Source of the DNA: Metaphire vulgaris
Taxonomy: Eukaryota; Annelida; Clitellata; Crassiclitellata; Megascolecidae
Reading direction: 5' to 3'
Assembly: GCA_018105865.1 (NCBI GenBank)
Contig: CM030861.1
Span: 2,765,484-2,829,483 of the forward strand
DNA length: 64,000 nt
Numbering within the stretch: position 1 is the first letter of the stretch; every line of letters begins with the position of its first letter. The notes beneath the pieces were generated by a model, which did not search any database, was not told where the DNA came from, and was given only the letters and a program-made list of their open reading frames with translations. Below, in pieces: positions 12,161 through 22,950 of this stretch. Made by a program: the position numbers and the translations under genes.

Positions 12161-15100
12161 TTTGGATAGACTTTTTGGATATATATATATATATATATAT
12201 ATCCAAAATATGCTGTATCCAGTGCACTTATATAGGTCACATATGAAGAATATATTCATTTATAAATTATATTTAGTTCATTTCTAAGTGAATTGCATAT
12301 TTTTCCTGTTTTAGGCAAGATAGCTTGTGTTAAAGAGCCAAAGAAGTGGAAGGCAAATTTCCGATGTGCTTTGAATTCCCTGCCTGACGTACAAGAAGTG
12401 ACACATCTTAGCCAGAAAAAGGGAAGTGATCCCTACAAAGTCTATCAAATGTTGGAGGAGATTCCTAGAAAAAGTCTTGCAAAGAGTAAGCAACTTCAGT
12501 TCAGAATTTGATTTAGGAGGGGAATTTTGTTCTGATTGGGTTGTATGTTAGTGCCTGTAAGGCAGCATGTGCTATAACAGATGCCCAATAAACTGGTCTT
12601 TAATTTATAAAGAATCTTTGAAATGATTAGCTCCATCATATATAGTGTTCTTGATTTACTTCTAAGCATGTTTTATTAAAAACATTGGCCATTCTTTTAG
12701 ACTGTTCAGGGTTTCAGAATATTTGATAAGGACTGCCAAAGTTTTGAAAGTTGAGATTACCAGAAAGTTCCAAGATATATTTCAAGTCAATTAGCAGATT
12801 TTTCAATTACTGAATTGCTTTTTCTCAAACGGATTTTGAACAGCCATGCCCTGTATTGTGTGTGACCAGTGTTGTGCAGCAGATTTAAAGGACAGTGTTG
12901 TGATTAGTGGCATGGGTTCAAACTTCTCCTGAAGTTAGTTAGTTAGTTTAACAAGTCAATTTCTATAGTGCAAAAAAACATGGTAGAAGACCAAAGTCAG
13001 GAGCGCTTTACAATTCAATGTCAAAGAATAGACGATCAATGGCACGCACAAAACACGTGCTGGCAGCCATACACTTAGGCGCCAAACTGGGATTGGAGTT
13101 GTATTGTCGGTCTTCAGCGGTTGCCGGTCGGTGTTGGCAAAGGATGACACCGACTGCGGAACGAAATGGTGAAATTGCTATCACTGAGACAGGCGACCAT
13201 GTTGGTTGTAAACACATGTTCTCTTCGTTGCTGTACACACCGAGGCAGATTCGTCCAGCGCGGCGTATGTCCTGACCGAGAGTGCATACTACGTTGTCGG
13301 CACGATCTCAGATCGAGGGGAGTGTCGAGCTGTAGCGAGTACACACTGCCGCCTGCCATTTCATCCAGCCCAGAAAAAAACCTTTCCAGAAGCATGTAAT
13401 TGTTCTAAAAAAGGACGGAAAGACGATTCACATCAACCAGGCAGCTGCAGTTGTTCAATTGAGACACCAACCCGGCAAAACTGCGACGAAACGACCGAAA
13501 AACAACCGTTTTGACGACAGGTGCACAGAATGCAGCCAGTAGTCTTGGCGCATGTGCAGAAGATTAAGAACTGAAGAACTGATTATTAAGATTATTGTTA
13601 TAAGATTATCAAGGCATGCCAGCGACATCTGTGGCAGTATAAAGCAGTGTCATGCAGTAGATTGAGCATTTGAATTATCCCTGAGCAGGACATACCTCTG
13701 ATGTTTCAGATGTTTTTATACGGGATCAGCTGTTGTGTGTGGTGCCTTTTGATTTTGGTTGGTTGTATGTGGTTAGAGAATACTTGAAATTTATGTTAAT
13801 TAGCAATGTAGAGTAAAGCACTCTTATGACTTATGAAGGGCCAATTTGAAATGTTGGTTGAGCTAAAGAAATAAGCATGTTGTCTATAAAGTGTGTGTGC
13901 GTCAGTTAGACTTTGTAACTTCAAGTTACCTGTACTAGAGCTGCTTAAGCTGTTATATCGTGAAGAATAGCCAAGTCCAAGTGTTTCTATGCTTGACATT
14001 GGGCCTACGTCTCCTCTGTCTTCTGTTAGTTTTGATCTTGTCTTCTGAGCTTCTTTCATGGTGACTATTTCAAAATGAAAGCCATTTTATGAGAGACGAT
14101 AGACTTCAGAGTAGGTCAGATGCAAAAGTGTCTGAGTGATTTCTCTGTTAAGACTTTCAGTCTGCAAATAGCTTCATGTACCCTTAGTATGTCAAACGAT
14201 CGTATGATGAAGTGCTTTGAGAGATTCTTCAGAAGAGATGCTATGCAAATATTTTTAACATTATATTATGTGATCTGGCAGAGTCCATTATGACATTGAC
14301 CTGACATTGTTTTCAGGTTTCAGATTGTACTTGGTAATGGATGGAGTCACCAAATGGCTTGAATACATTAGTTGATGGGATGCATCAAATAAAGTGCAAA
14401 TACTGCTAGTTATTAAATGCTGAGGATATAAGTGCATGTCTAGGAATGGCAAATTGCCCCAGATTAACGACGAAAGTCACATGCATCACTGCTTACCTCA
14501 AACAGGAGATATCTCCGTTCTTAGATCTCAGATTCCCTTGTGGAACAACCTTTACTGTGTTGGATTGTTGAGAAAATGTTGGGATCATTTACACTTCAGC
14601 ATTTTCTCGAAAAAAGAACATTGTTGTTCTTGCTAGCTGCTTCTCCTGACCAGTGTCAGGGTCTGTTGGAGGGATTGTGATGGTAGGATACGTGGATTAC
14701 TTGGATTGGCAGATCATTGGTTTTAATGTAATCATGAATGCACAGTTAATTAATATTTTTGGAGAAGTTTTATGTTTAAATTTTCTATCAAGGACTATGT
14801 CTATTCAATTTATCTGTTTGCTTTCATGTGACCAGCATGAAAGAGAAACACTGTCACAGGATCATATGCACGACCATTTTACATCTAGATAATTATTAAT
14901 TTTGTGTAGGCCTAACAATGTTTGTTTGGGTAATTTACTTGGTTTTGATGATAAAAATAGTTGAAGATGTGTGGAGGGCACTTAAATTGACAGCTGGGTC
15001 CAGTGGTGGTAGTGGAATAAAATCCTCAAGATCAGTAAAGTTTGAATATCTGTGATGCTAAGATGACGTTATGTTTCTATTTGCCAATGGAAATGTTATA

Positions 15101-16547
15101 CAAAAAACAATAAATTTTCTAAAAACTAAAATGACAGTCGCAGACTGATGGTTGAGGGTTTGTGTTAAGTTAGTTATTAATCTTAACAAGGCAGTGTACA
15201 GTACTGGTCTTGCAGTAGCTGTTTTGTGGAGGAAGCTACTTTGGTCCTCAGACTGTTGCATAAATAGTTGACCATTGAACACCAGTTATGCAGTTAAAGT
15301 CAACAGCAGTTTCCCGCCCTTCGTCTGCAGTTTTCATAGAAATTTTGACTGAAGCACACTTGACTTTGGTGAATTCTTTTCATCAGTGAGCTCACTCATT
15401 TTGAATATGAATGAATAAAAGAACTTACTTGTATTCTCAATCAAAAATGCTGGAAACAGTGAAACACGCTCGATGATTCATAAAGAATTCTACTGTACAG
15501 AGTAAGGCATTTGGCAACATTGAATACGATGGCCTCCAATTCTAATATTGAGAAAGCCTTGTCACCCGTATTTGTTCAGTGATATGAATTCAGCTATGCA
15601 CATAAGTGTTCCTATGTTTTTACTGTATTGCACTGTATACTGCATAATGTGTTGTTATTTTTATAACTAAACTTTGGTTTCATTGTAAATGATTTATCTT
15701 TTTAATAAACTCACTTTAAAAATAAACACACTTATTTGTTTTTAGAACTCCATCATATATATAAAACAATTATTAATTAAAAGTTACATGATTTGTTTAT
15801 ATTTTAAATGTTGACAGAATTCACAAGTCTTGTGTTTGATTTCACACATTATGGTGTCTTTGTGATTTGTTAGTTTTGGACCTTAAATCTTTTAAACTGC
15901 AAATAATGTTAAAGGAGCTTGTTGTTATCACAGTATTATTTTTGTGTTTTAGAAACAAAGCAGTGCAGTTTGGAGACAATTGAAGATGAATCAGAAGAAT
16001 CTTGTCCACTTTCTTCGCCTCCCATAACACAATGTCTGCATTCAAGTTCTGGAATTGACATTAAGGTATTCACGAATAGAAACTAACTAATGAATTGTGA
16101 TCATTTTTTAAAAGCAAAAACTTGAATAAAGATTTGAAAACTTCTGTACAGCAGCACTTAATTAATATGGTATTCCAAAGTATCAGAGATAGAAACTATA
16201 AATGATCTTACTCATTATAAGAGATGAAAAGGAAATGATATATCTTTCATGGTTGAACATTATCAATGTTGTATTGAATGTCACTTCCAGTTATATAGTC
16301 CAGGTCTGTGGAACTTAGGTCATTAGACGTGTTCTTGTGAAGACAGAGAATTGTGTGTTTAAGTTAAATGTGTAGAGTTAATGTGCATTTCAGTGCCTTT
16401 GTAATTCAATCGGATAACGCATCAGAATAATTTTGAGACAAATTGATAGCTAAATAGCTTGAATGTAGAGTTACTACAGTGGTTTTTACACAGGCTTACT
16501 TAGCCTCCTAAACCACTTTAAATCGCATAATAATAATAATAATAATA

Positions 16548-16583
<36 letters not shown>

Positions 16584-19365
16584 GTTAAGTATGTTGACTA
16601 TTTTGCTTTAAAAAGCATTGAATATCTTCTAGGATGAAACGATGAAGCTGGAAATTAAATTGCCAATGGAAGATTCTTTCTGGCAAAGGGATGTGAATTT
16701 AAAAATCAAACAGACACAATTAGAAACACAACATACACAATGTGAGTAAAAGCCAAGTCATTAAATGCATTGTATTTTAGTTAAGTTTTATTGGCTTAAT
16801 TATGTGATAAATATTTTTTAGCTTCACATCAGGCCAAGTTATATTTGTTCTGTTTGCATTGATATGAAGTTCAGTGCTATGTATTGCTGCAAACTAAGCC
16901 ATTCTAGGTGTTCTGTAAAGCGGCTGGGCCACTAGTGTTCTTTCGATAGCGGAACGCACCCGAACAAACCGCTACGCATTGGTCGCCCGAGGCATAAGCC
17001 GGTGTCTAATGATGGCCGGGCCACAGCGCATACAATGAACTGCGGACTACTGTGGGGGGGGGAGCGAGTGGTACGTGTACTTGAACGGCTCATACTGTTT
17101 GCACAGTCAAGCCTGCTTACTTGACCTACTTTCTGATTGTCCGACCAATCAGGCGTGAGTTCGACGATTATAGCGCCAACATAACGAAAACTAGTGGATT
17201 GACTTGTTTGTGAAAAGAAAAGATGGCGATGAATTAAAATGAATATGATTTGACAATTTTGAACGAGGTTGCTGCATGATTGTTGGTCTGTCGCTGTAAG
17301 TTCCTTGAAAAGGGAATGGTAAGCACCGTGCAACTCTCTGCATCTCATCCATGGTCTTACCCACGCCCGCTTTCTTTTCTTCGTTTTCTTTCTGATGGAT
17401 GATGCATGTACTGATCTGAGTGCAACCAAAAACATCATTCCAGATAATAAAACGGCGAAATGCTCGTCAGCCATTTTCTTTAACTGCGCTACATCAACGA
17501 CATGTGGGCGTGGCCTCATTTCTGCTACTAGGTCACATTTTTCAACTTGCAAATGCAAGGCGGTTTGTTTGGCGGCAGTTTGTTCGGGTGCGTTCCGCTA
17601 TCCAAAGAAAGCTAGTGGCCCAGCCGCTTAATTCGGGTGGAAATCTAGAACATTGGGTTTTTTATTCGGTTTTTTTCAACCAGGTATTAGTTACTTTGGG
17701 AGAACTGAGACAAAGGAATTACACAAAACTTACAATTGTTGGAAAACATCTGACTTAATTAAAATATAGTTTAAAGAGCCGTCTGTATGCAGGATTCTCT
17801 GAGCCTGTAGGCTCCACATTGCACGCCTCGCTTAAACTGAGCTTCCAATTGTGCTGATATTGAGATGGACTTTGTCGAGGTTTAGTGCAGGAGTCATTGT
17901 ATAGGGGCAGTTTACCCAACCTTTCACAGCAACAAGGAACTATTAATTATCCTTTAAGAATGAGTATTGTAGGATTTGGATCTAAGGCTTGAAATGCCCT
18001 TTATATGGTTTTCTGTTTCTTTGCATGAATGCATTATAGTTTTGCTTTGTGTAGAAATTATTTCCCTCATAATTTTCAAGTTTCTTATTTTCAGCACTAA
18101 TCCCAACAGTCGTTGAAGAACTTGCAGAAGAGTTGGGAGGCGTCAGAAATCAGGTCTTGATGACCCTCCAGTCGGCCGGTTCAATGAATTTAGACTCCTT
18201 CAAATATCAACCGGTATCTCCTGCGCCTTCGTCATCTTCATCATCATCGTCATCACCGCTATCCTGCAACTCTGAAGGTATACAATCCAATTATATTCAT
18301 CCTGTAAAATGATGTTGGGGTTTAATATTTTTAACATTCTAATTATTACACTCCACTTTCTAAAATTTAGTTAGAAAGCCCATTTGAATTAATACATTTT
18401 AAAGTTTCATTTTGTTATTTTATATGATTTTATTGTTTGCATTTATATTATTAATTTGCCAATTAGCATTTATTTTGATCGCAAAAGTCTTGGTAAAAAT
18501 TACAGTCTTTGATTGCCAAATTTTACTTTTCATTGTTTTTGTGAATTTGTTTTGTAGAATCAATTATCCCCAATGAAATATATCTAGAAGAGACCTCACT
18601 CTTTCCTGTAAGAATTGATTTTTCTATTTTTATAACTTAAAGTACTTTTCATCACAATTTCAAATAAATTTAGCTAGAGGCGTGAATAGAGAGCAAAAAA
18701 TGAGGAGTATCAAAATGCTAAATTTCATAAAACAAAATTTTGTTTCTGTTATTATATTCAAAAGAATATATTTGCATTTTTAAGTAACAGGATATTCTTT
18801 TAAAGTTATTTAATAATAAATTATTGAATTTTAGGAATTGTTTGACATCAAATCAGAACCGTGGTTCATTTATGAAGGAACTGGTAATTATTTCAATCGT
18901 TTTTCCAACACTTACAGCATTTTCATGTTGTGACAAATGACAGAATATTTAATTACAGCAGCATGAATAGAAAGTTTAAAATTAGCAGATACTTGGGTCA
19001 TAATATGTCAGAAAATTTTCTTGTTCAATTAATCGGACATTTTTTAATCAATTAATTTCGATTAAAATAATTATATAGCTTTTTGCTGATCTCCTTGCAT
19101 TGCAACTCTACATCTACTTTGCCGTCTGCAGTTAGCTTAAAAACAAAACAAAAATGCTTGCTCCGCTCTCCCCTTAGATGCTTAACTGTAGCATTGCTTT
19201 CATTACTCGCCATTGTTGTCTGAATGAAATAGAAATAATAGTATGCTAAGTAAATAAGTTACAGAAAATTTAAAATTTAATTGAAAAATTAATCGATTAA
19301 AGAAAATTTAATCGATTAAAAATTTTAACAATTACTCTATTAATCAATCGTTAATATCTGCAGCC

Positions 19366-19430
<65 letters not shown>

Positions 19431-20124
19431 ACACTTGGTATTTTAAATACCTTGACTGAGCATGTTAGCCTGTGAAATTACTAGATATTACTGAAGGGTA
19501 GATGATAGGATAAATCGTGTGGCATGTTTGTATGAAAACTAATTTAATTCTATTTGACTAGCTTAGCAGTTTACTTGCCCATGCCAAGTTTAGATAATTA
19601 TGATACCAAAGCTTTATGTTCCAAATCCTATCAATAGCAGAGTAAATAGTGGCCTACACTCTGCCCTGCACTGAGTGCACTCTAATATCCAGATATGATG
19701 AATGGATTTCCCTATTAGAGACTCTGACTATAATGGACAAGGCCTGTAAATCTCATATGTGGTGAAGTCTCTTTTAAATGACTGGTCATAGCAGACATGC
19801 AGTGTTCTAAACAGAGCTGTTCTGAAGATCTCTTGATGAAGAATTAATGTGTCTCAATCAGACTTGGAACTGGGTCACTGGGTCACCGGGTTACTTTTAT
19901 TTCGGGTCACTGGGTCACCGGGTCTTAAAATATGACCCGGTTCCAAGTCTGGTCTCAGTGGTTTCTTTTTGTTATTGATTTCATCTGGATGATAATCGAT
20001 TTTGTCAATTGCTATAATATTTATTTCATATTTTGCAGTCAATGATTGAACTGATTTTTGATTTTCTGTTTCAGGTTATTCAGAAAATATGCAATTCCAA
20101 ATTAGCAAACTGTTTGAGGTCTAA
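10957..20124 (+). CDS. IRF-family transcription factor, 8 coding exons
   Basis: Seen: exons 10957-11404, 12315-12485, 15953-16065, 16633-16741, 18095-18277, 18558-18607, 18835-18883, 20075-20124 (stop TAA). All junctions are GT-AG with matching phases, giving 390 residues. The start has A at -3 and an in-frame upstream stop. Residues 13-22 and 51-57 are basic, nuclear-localisation-like; a Gly run is at 85-91. The IRF DNA-binding domain spans about 93-200, with Trp at 99, 114, 126, 134, 145 and 161 and the signature [18 protein letters not shown]. Known: IRFs bind GAAA-containing elements and activate or repress immune and developmental genes; the exon break at HTG|K is a familiar IRF intron site. 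The C-terminal half is acidic/Ser-rich with a SUMO-like IKSEP and no IRF-association domain that I can see. Orthology to a named vertebrate IRF is not resolved; small 3' exons are the least certain part. Confidence 0.88.
11454..11570 (-). mobile_element. LINE 3' end in IRF intron 1
   Basis: The hairpin AAGTGGTTTAGGAGGCTAAG ... GTGAAAACCACT (11458-11491) and the following TTCAATAACCTAGTCGAGAT match the end of the minus-strand LINE at 20446-20969. Severely 5'-truncated. Confidence 0.7.
11579..11764. mobile_element. hAT-type MITE, CAGTGGCGGCTC family, 186 bp
   Basis: Inverse orientation to the copy at 9701-9888. TSD ATTTGGAA (11571-11578) versus ATTAGGAA (11765-11772), 7 of 8. It sits in IRF intron 1, directly beside a LINE tail. 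Confidence 0.9.
12117..12200. repeat. (TG)n/(AT)n microsatellites in IRF intron 1
   Basis: AT runs at about 12128-12157 and 12180-12200, separated by TTTGGATAGACTTTTTGGAT. Confidence 0.9.
12950..13420. repeat. Probable decayed retroposon sequence in IRF intron 2
   Basis: The stretch opens with AAGTCAATTTCTATAGTGCA and GAGCGCTTTACAA, strings like the ends of LINE copies here (TTCTATAGCGCCTTGG at about 30354). Composition is more GC-rich than its surroundings, with overlapping short frames on both strands and no recognised domain. The rest of intron 2 (13420-15952) shows nothing definite. Confidence 0.3.
16477..16582 (+). repeat. LINE/SINE 3' hairpin plus AAT/ATT tail in IRF intron 3
   Basis: CAGTGGTTTTTACACAGGCT ... 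AGCCTCCTAAACCACTTTAA is the conserved tail hairpin, followed by AAT repeats turning into ATT repeats (about 16529-16582). No body sequence is recognised upstream. Confidence 0.7.
16919..17628 (-). mobile_element. PIF/Harbinger-like element, 710 bp, in IRF intron 4
   Basis: Terminal inverted repeats of about 53 bp begin AGCGGCTGGGCCACTAG and differ at few positions. A TAA repeat flanks both ends (16916-16918, 17629-17631), the 3-bp target duplication typical of PIF/Harbinger. On the minus strand, about 17290-17395, a frame reads [20 protein letters not shown], like the N-terminal region of Harbinger transposases. No DDE core is present, so it is an internally deleted copy. A 208-residue open frame (16932-17558) continues into the right end by chance. 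Confidence 0.8.
19371..19428. repeat. Microsatellite (AT)n in IRF intron 7
   Basis: Uninterrupted AT repeats. The stretch just before it (about 19010-19360) carries TTAATCGATTAAA-like motifs in both orientations, possibly a decayed short-motif MITE. Confidence 0.9.
19859..19951. mobile_element. Tiny MITE with GGGTCAC repeats, 93 bp
   Basis: Ends CAGACTTGGAACTGGGTCAC and GACCCGGTTCCAAGTCTG are inverted; inside are GGGTCACTGGGTCACCGGGT blocks. TSD GTCTCAAT (19851-19858) versus GTCTCAGT (19952-19959), 7 of 8. Located in IRF intron 7. Confidence 0.8.
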
Positions 20125-20445
20125 CAATTCATTTCATCAAACGATTTAATAATAGACACTACCGGTTATCATTTTTAACACTGATGCTTTAAGACTGTCA
20201 CTTTTATTTCATGTACATATGTCGTTTTTAATGAGTTAGAAAGAATTGAGGAAAATGACTGTTAGTCTAAAATGCATTGAATGCAGTACTGTTTACCCGG
20301 TGTATCATTTATGATCTACTTTTGTTGAGCTTGTCATTGTCAGAATTGGGTTTGATATGCCTTATTGATATATAACAATAACTGATAGCCTGGCTTTGTT
20401 GATATCTCTAAGAACTTGTTCTGAGATGTTTAATAATAAGGTGAT

Positions 20446-20969
20446 CTAAAGTGGTTTAAGAGGCTAAGTAATCCTGTGTGAAAACCACTGTAGTATCTCT
20501 CCACATTCAATAACCTAGTTTTCCGAGATAGCCTTTGAATCCATTTACTGTTTTAACTGTCGCTCCCACCTCGTCCAAACTGTTCCTTTTGTCGACAACC
20601 CTTGCACTAAAAAAAATTTTCTTTCTTGGACCCACTCTCTGCTTATTCTTTCTTGGACCCACTCTCTGCTTAAACAATTTGCATTTGTGGCCTCTGGTGC
20701 TGCTATAGTGTGCCAATGTAAAGAATCGATCGAATGACACATCTACTTTCCCAGTCATTATTTTGTATGTTTCTATCAAATCCCCCCTCTCTCTCTTCTT
20801 CTTCTTTCTAATGTTGTCAGTCCACAATATTGAAGTCTTTATTCGTAGCTTAAATTATGGTATCCACAGACCATCTTTGTTGCTCGTCTTTGCACTTTTT
20901 CTAAAAGTGCTATGTCTTTTTTCAAAAATGGATTCCATGACTGAACACAGTATTGTAGATGAGACCTTA
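20446..20969 (-). mobile_element. CR1-like LINE 3' fragment
   Basis: Minus-strand frames read RERGDLIETYKIMTGKVDVS and later FFSARVVDKRNSLDE, the C-terminal region also seen in the LINE ending at 62842. One internal duplication (REWVQERK-like segment, 20630-20670) is visible. The 3' tail hairpin is at 20446-20490. It follows the IRF stop codon by about 320 bp. Confidence 0.8.
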
Positions 20970-21145
20970 CTAAGGGGTCGTCCATTAATTACAAAATAGG
21001 GGAGTGAGGGGTTTGAAGAAAATTGTTGACGTCTGACATGGGACGCTGCACTCGCAAAACAATACCACAGAAGTGAACAAAAGCCCATGCATTTTGACCC
21101 TGAGTTGTAACAAAATTTTACAATGAAACAGTATTTTTGGGCCAC
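20970..21145. mobile_element. MITE fragment, AGGGGTCGTCCAT terminus
   Basis: AAGGGGTCGTCCATTAATTA is a terminus also found at both ends of the element at 30754-31054. The body continues to a decayed end near TGGGCCACCCTGT (21139-21151). Confidence 0.5.
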
Positions 21146-21457
21146 CCTGTAGCGTGGATCAGTATCTGGTCTCAGGAAAGTTGCCTATGGAGTTCCACAA
21201 GGATCGATCCTTGGACCTCTGTTGTTCGCTATCTTCATTAGTAAGCTCGATGACATAGTGATGCTACACAAGTTCAATACGCACTACTATGCAGATGACC
21301 TCTTTATCTCAGCCACCACCCCACTGAAGTAAAGGATGCAGCAGAAGCACTGCAAGCCTGCATAAGGGACGTAGAAGGGTGGTGTTTAACAGGAATAGGC
21401 TCAAACTCAATCCCCAAAAACTCAACTAATCTGCCTAGGGCATAGGAAACAGATAGA

Positions 21458-22383
21458 CAGTGTTGGGTAAGTTACTTTTTATTTGTAACTAGATACAATT
21501 ACAAGTTACTAAGTAAAAAAGTAACTAGATACAGTTACAAGATAATTTTTTAAAGTAACTAGATACAGTTACAGGTAATTGAGGAGTAACTAGTTACAGT
21601 TACTTGTAGTTAAAAATACATTACAATATAGTACCAGTTGTCGAATAACAGTTCTTGTACGTAGTTTCATTTCGTTAGTTTTGTTGTTCAACATTAGTAA
21701 TAAAGCACAAGTAGTTTAACTAAGCAAACAGTTGATAGTAATCAAATACAGAAACCATAAATAATGTAAGTACAAAACTTTTATGCCACGAATATTAGGT
21801 TGTTAGCCAGCAAGAAAATTAGCTAGCTAATATAGTTCAATACTTAAAAAGTTACAATCAGAAACTGCAAACACCGTTAAAGTTATAAGATGAAGCTAAA
21901 AACACAGATGACATTAGCAAGTTAAAACTTCACATAAAAAGAAATCTATTGGCTCTCAGCAAAAGCTGCTGCTCAAAGTGTTCGTCTATCCTGTTGCGCC
22001 TAGGGGTCAGAATCTGACCTCCTAAACTAAATAAACGCTCTACTGGTGCACTAGATGGTAATGATGTGTTGTATTTTATGAATAGCTACTTAATCACCTT
22101 ATTCAGGCTTTTTAAATCTGGTGATGGATCACTCGGATACAACTCAACTTGAGCTGCTGCATCTGTGTTTATGAACTTTGGCTCATCAAATTCTAAATTC
22201 TATTACAAATAAAAAAGTAACTTGCAAAGTAACTATAAAATATCCGTTACAGTTCCTAAAAAAAGTAACTAGTTACAGTTACTAGTTACATCACAAAAAT
22301 GTATATAGTTACAGTTACAGTTACTGATTTGGTAACTAAGTTACAGTAACTTAGTTACAGTAACTCGTTACTACCCAACACTG
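21458..22383 (-). mobile_element. Internally deleted hAT transposon with GTAACT arrays, 926 bp
   Basis: Ends CAGTGTTGGGTAAGTTAC and GTAACTCGTTACTACCCAACACTG-type inverted terminus; exact TSD CAGATAGA at 21450-21457 and 22384-22391. Subterminal zones are arrays of AGTTACAGTTACT-like motifs. On the minus strand, about 21935-22060, a frame reads [20 protein letters not shown] and [17 protein letters not shown], the C-terminal dimerisation motif of hAT transposases. The rest of the transposase is missing. Confidence 0.92.
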
Positions 22384-22624
22384 CAGATAGATAAAGTAAT
22401 ACTGGATAAAATCAGCATTGGTTTGATTGAAATCTTGCGTCCTAAAGTTGTACAAAATCTAGGTGTTATGTTTGGCGAAAATCTGACAATGGTTCAGCAT
22501 GTCAACAAGGTTGTTGCAAGCAGTTTCGGCGAACTACGGAAATTGAGATCGATAATACCTCCTCTGACACAAGAAGCGGCAAAGGTGTTAGTTCATGCGC
22601 TTGTAGATCATAGTTATAGGCGTT

Positions 22625-22845
22625 TTAGGCGTTTCCTAACGCCTATAACTATGATCAACACAGATGTATTATAACTTCATATATTAATTATTAATGTTCG
22701 TATCCAGGACGCAACGGAGTGAGAGTCTTCGACTGTGTGAGAGCGACTGACGCTGAAACTAGTACTCTATAGAATATATAATGTAAGACTATCGCAGCTA
22801 CGCTATTGGTTGAGGCGTGGCTTGTAAGTGTCCAATCACGCCACA
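22625..22845 (-). repeat. 3' LTR of the Gypsy element
   Basis: Identical over about 216 bp to 27136-27356; the outer edge reads TTAGGC instead of TGTGGC. It is joined to a 19-bp inverted copy of its own edge (22606-22624 against 22638-22656). Confidence 0.93.
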
Positions 22846-22857
22846 TCTCTTCCCATT
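22846..22857 (-). promoter_or_regulatory. Polypurine tract of the Gypsy element
   Basis: On the minus strand AATGGGAAGAGA lies directly before the 3' LTR, the expected position for plus-strand priming. Confidence 0.75.
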
Positions 22858-22950
22858 AATTAGGCTCATTATCTAATTAAGAAAATTAATATTTATAGCA
22901 GTTCTGTTAAAACTTTATCAGTCATCTAAAACAGAAATTTAAAATGTTAA

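Noticed and set aside
13008..13399. Overlapping short frames in IRF intron 2 as an exon
   Set aside because: They do not join the IRF reading frame with consistent phases and resemble decayed retroposon DNA.
16932..17558. 208-residue frame as a host gene in an IRF intron
   Set aside because: It lies within PIF/Harbinger ends and contains a Harbinger-like segment.
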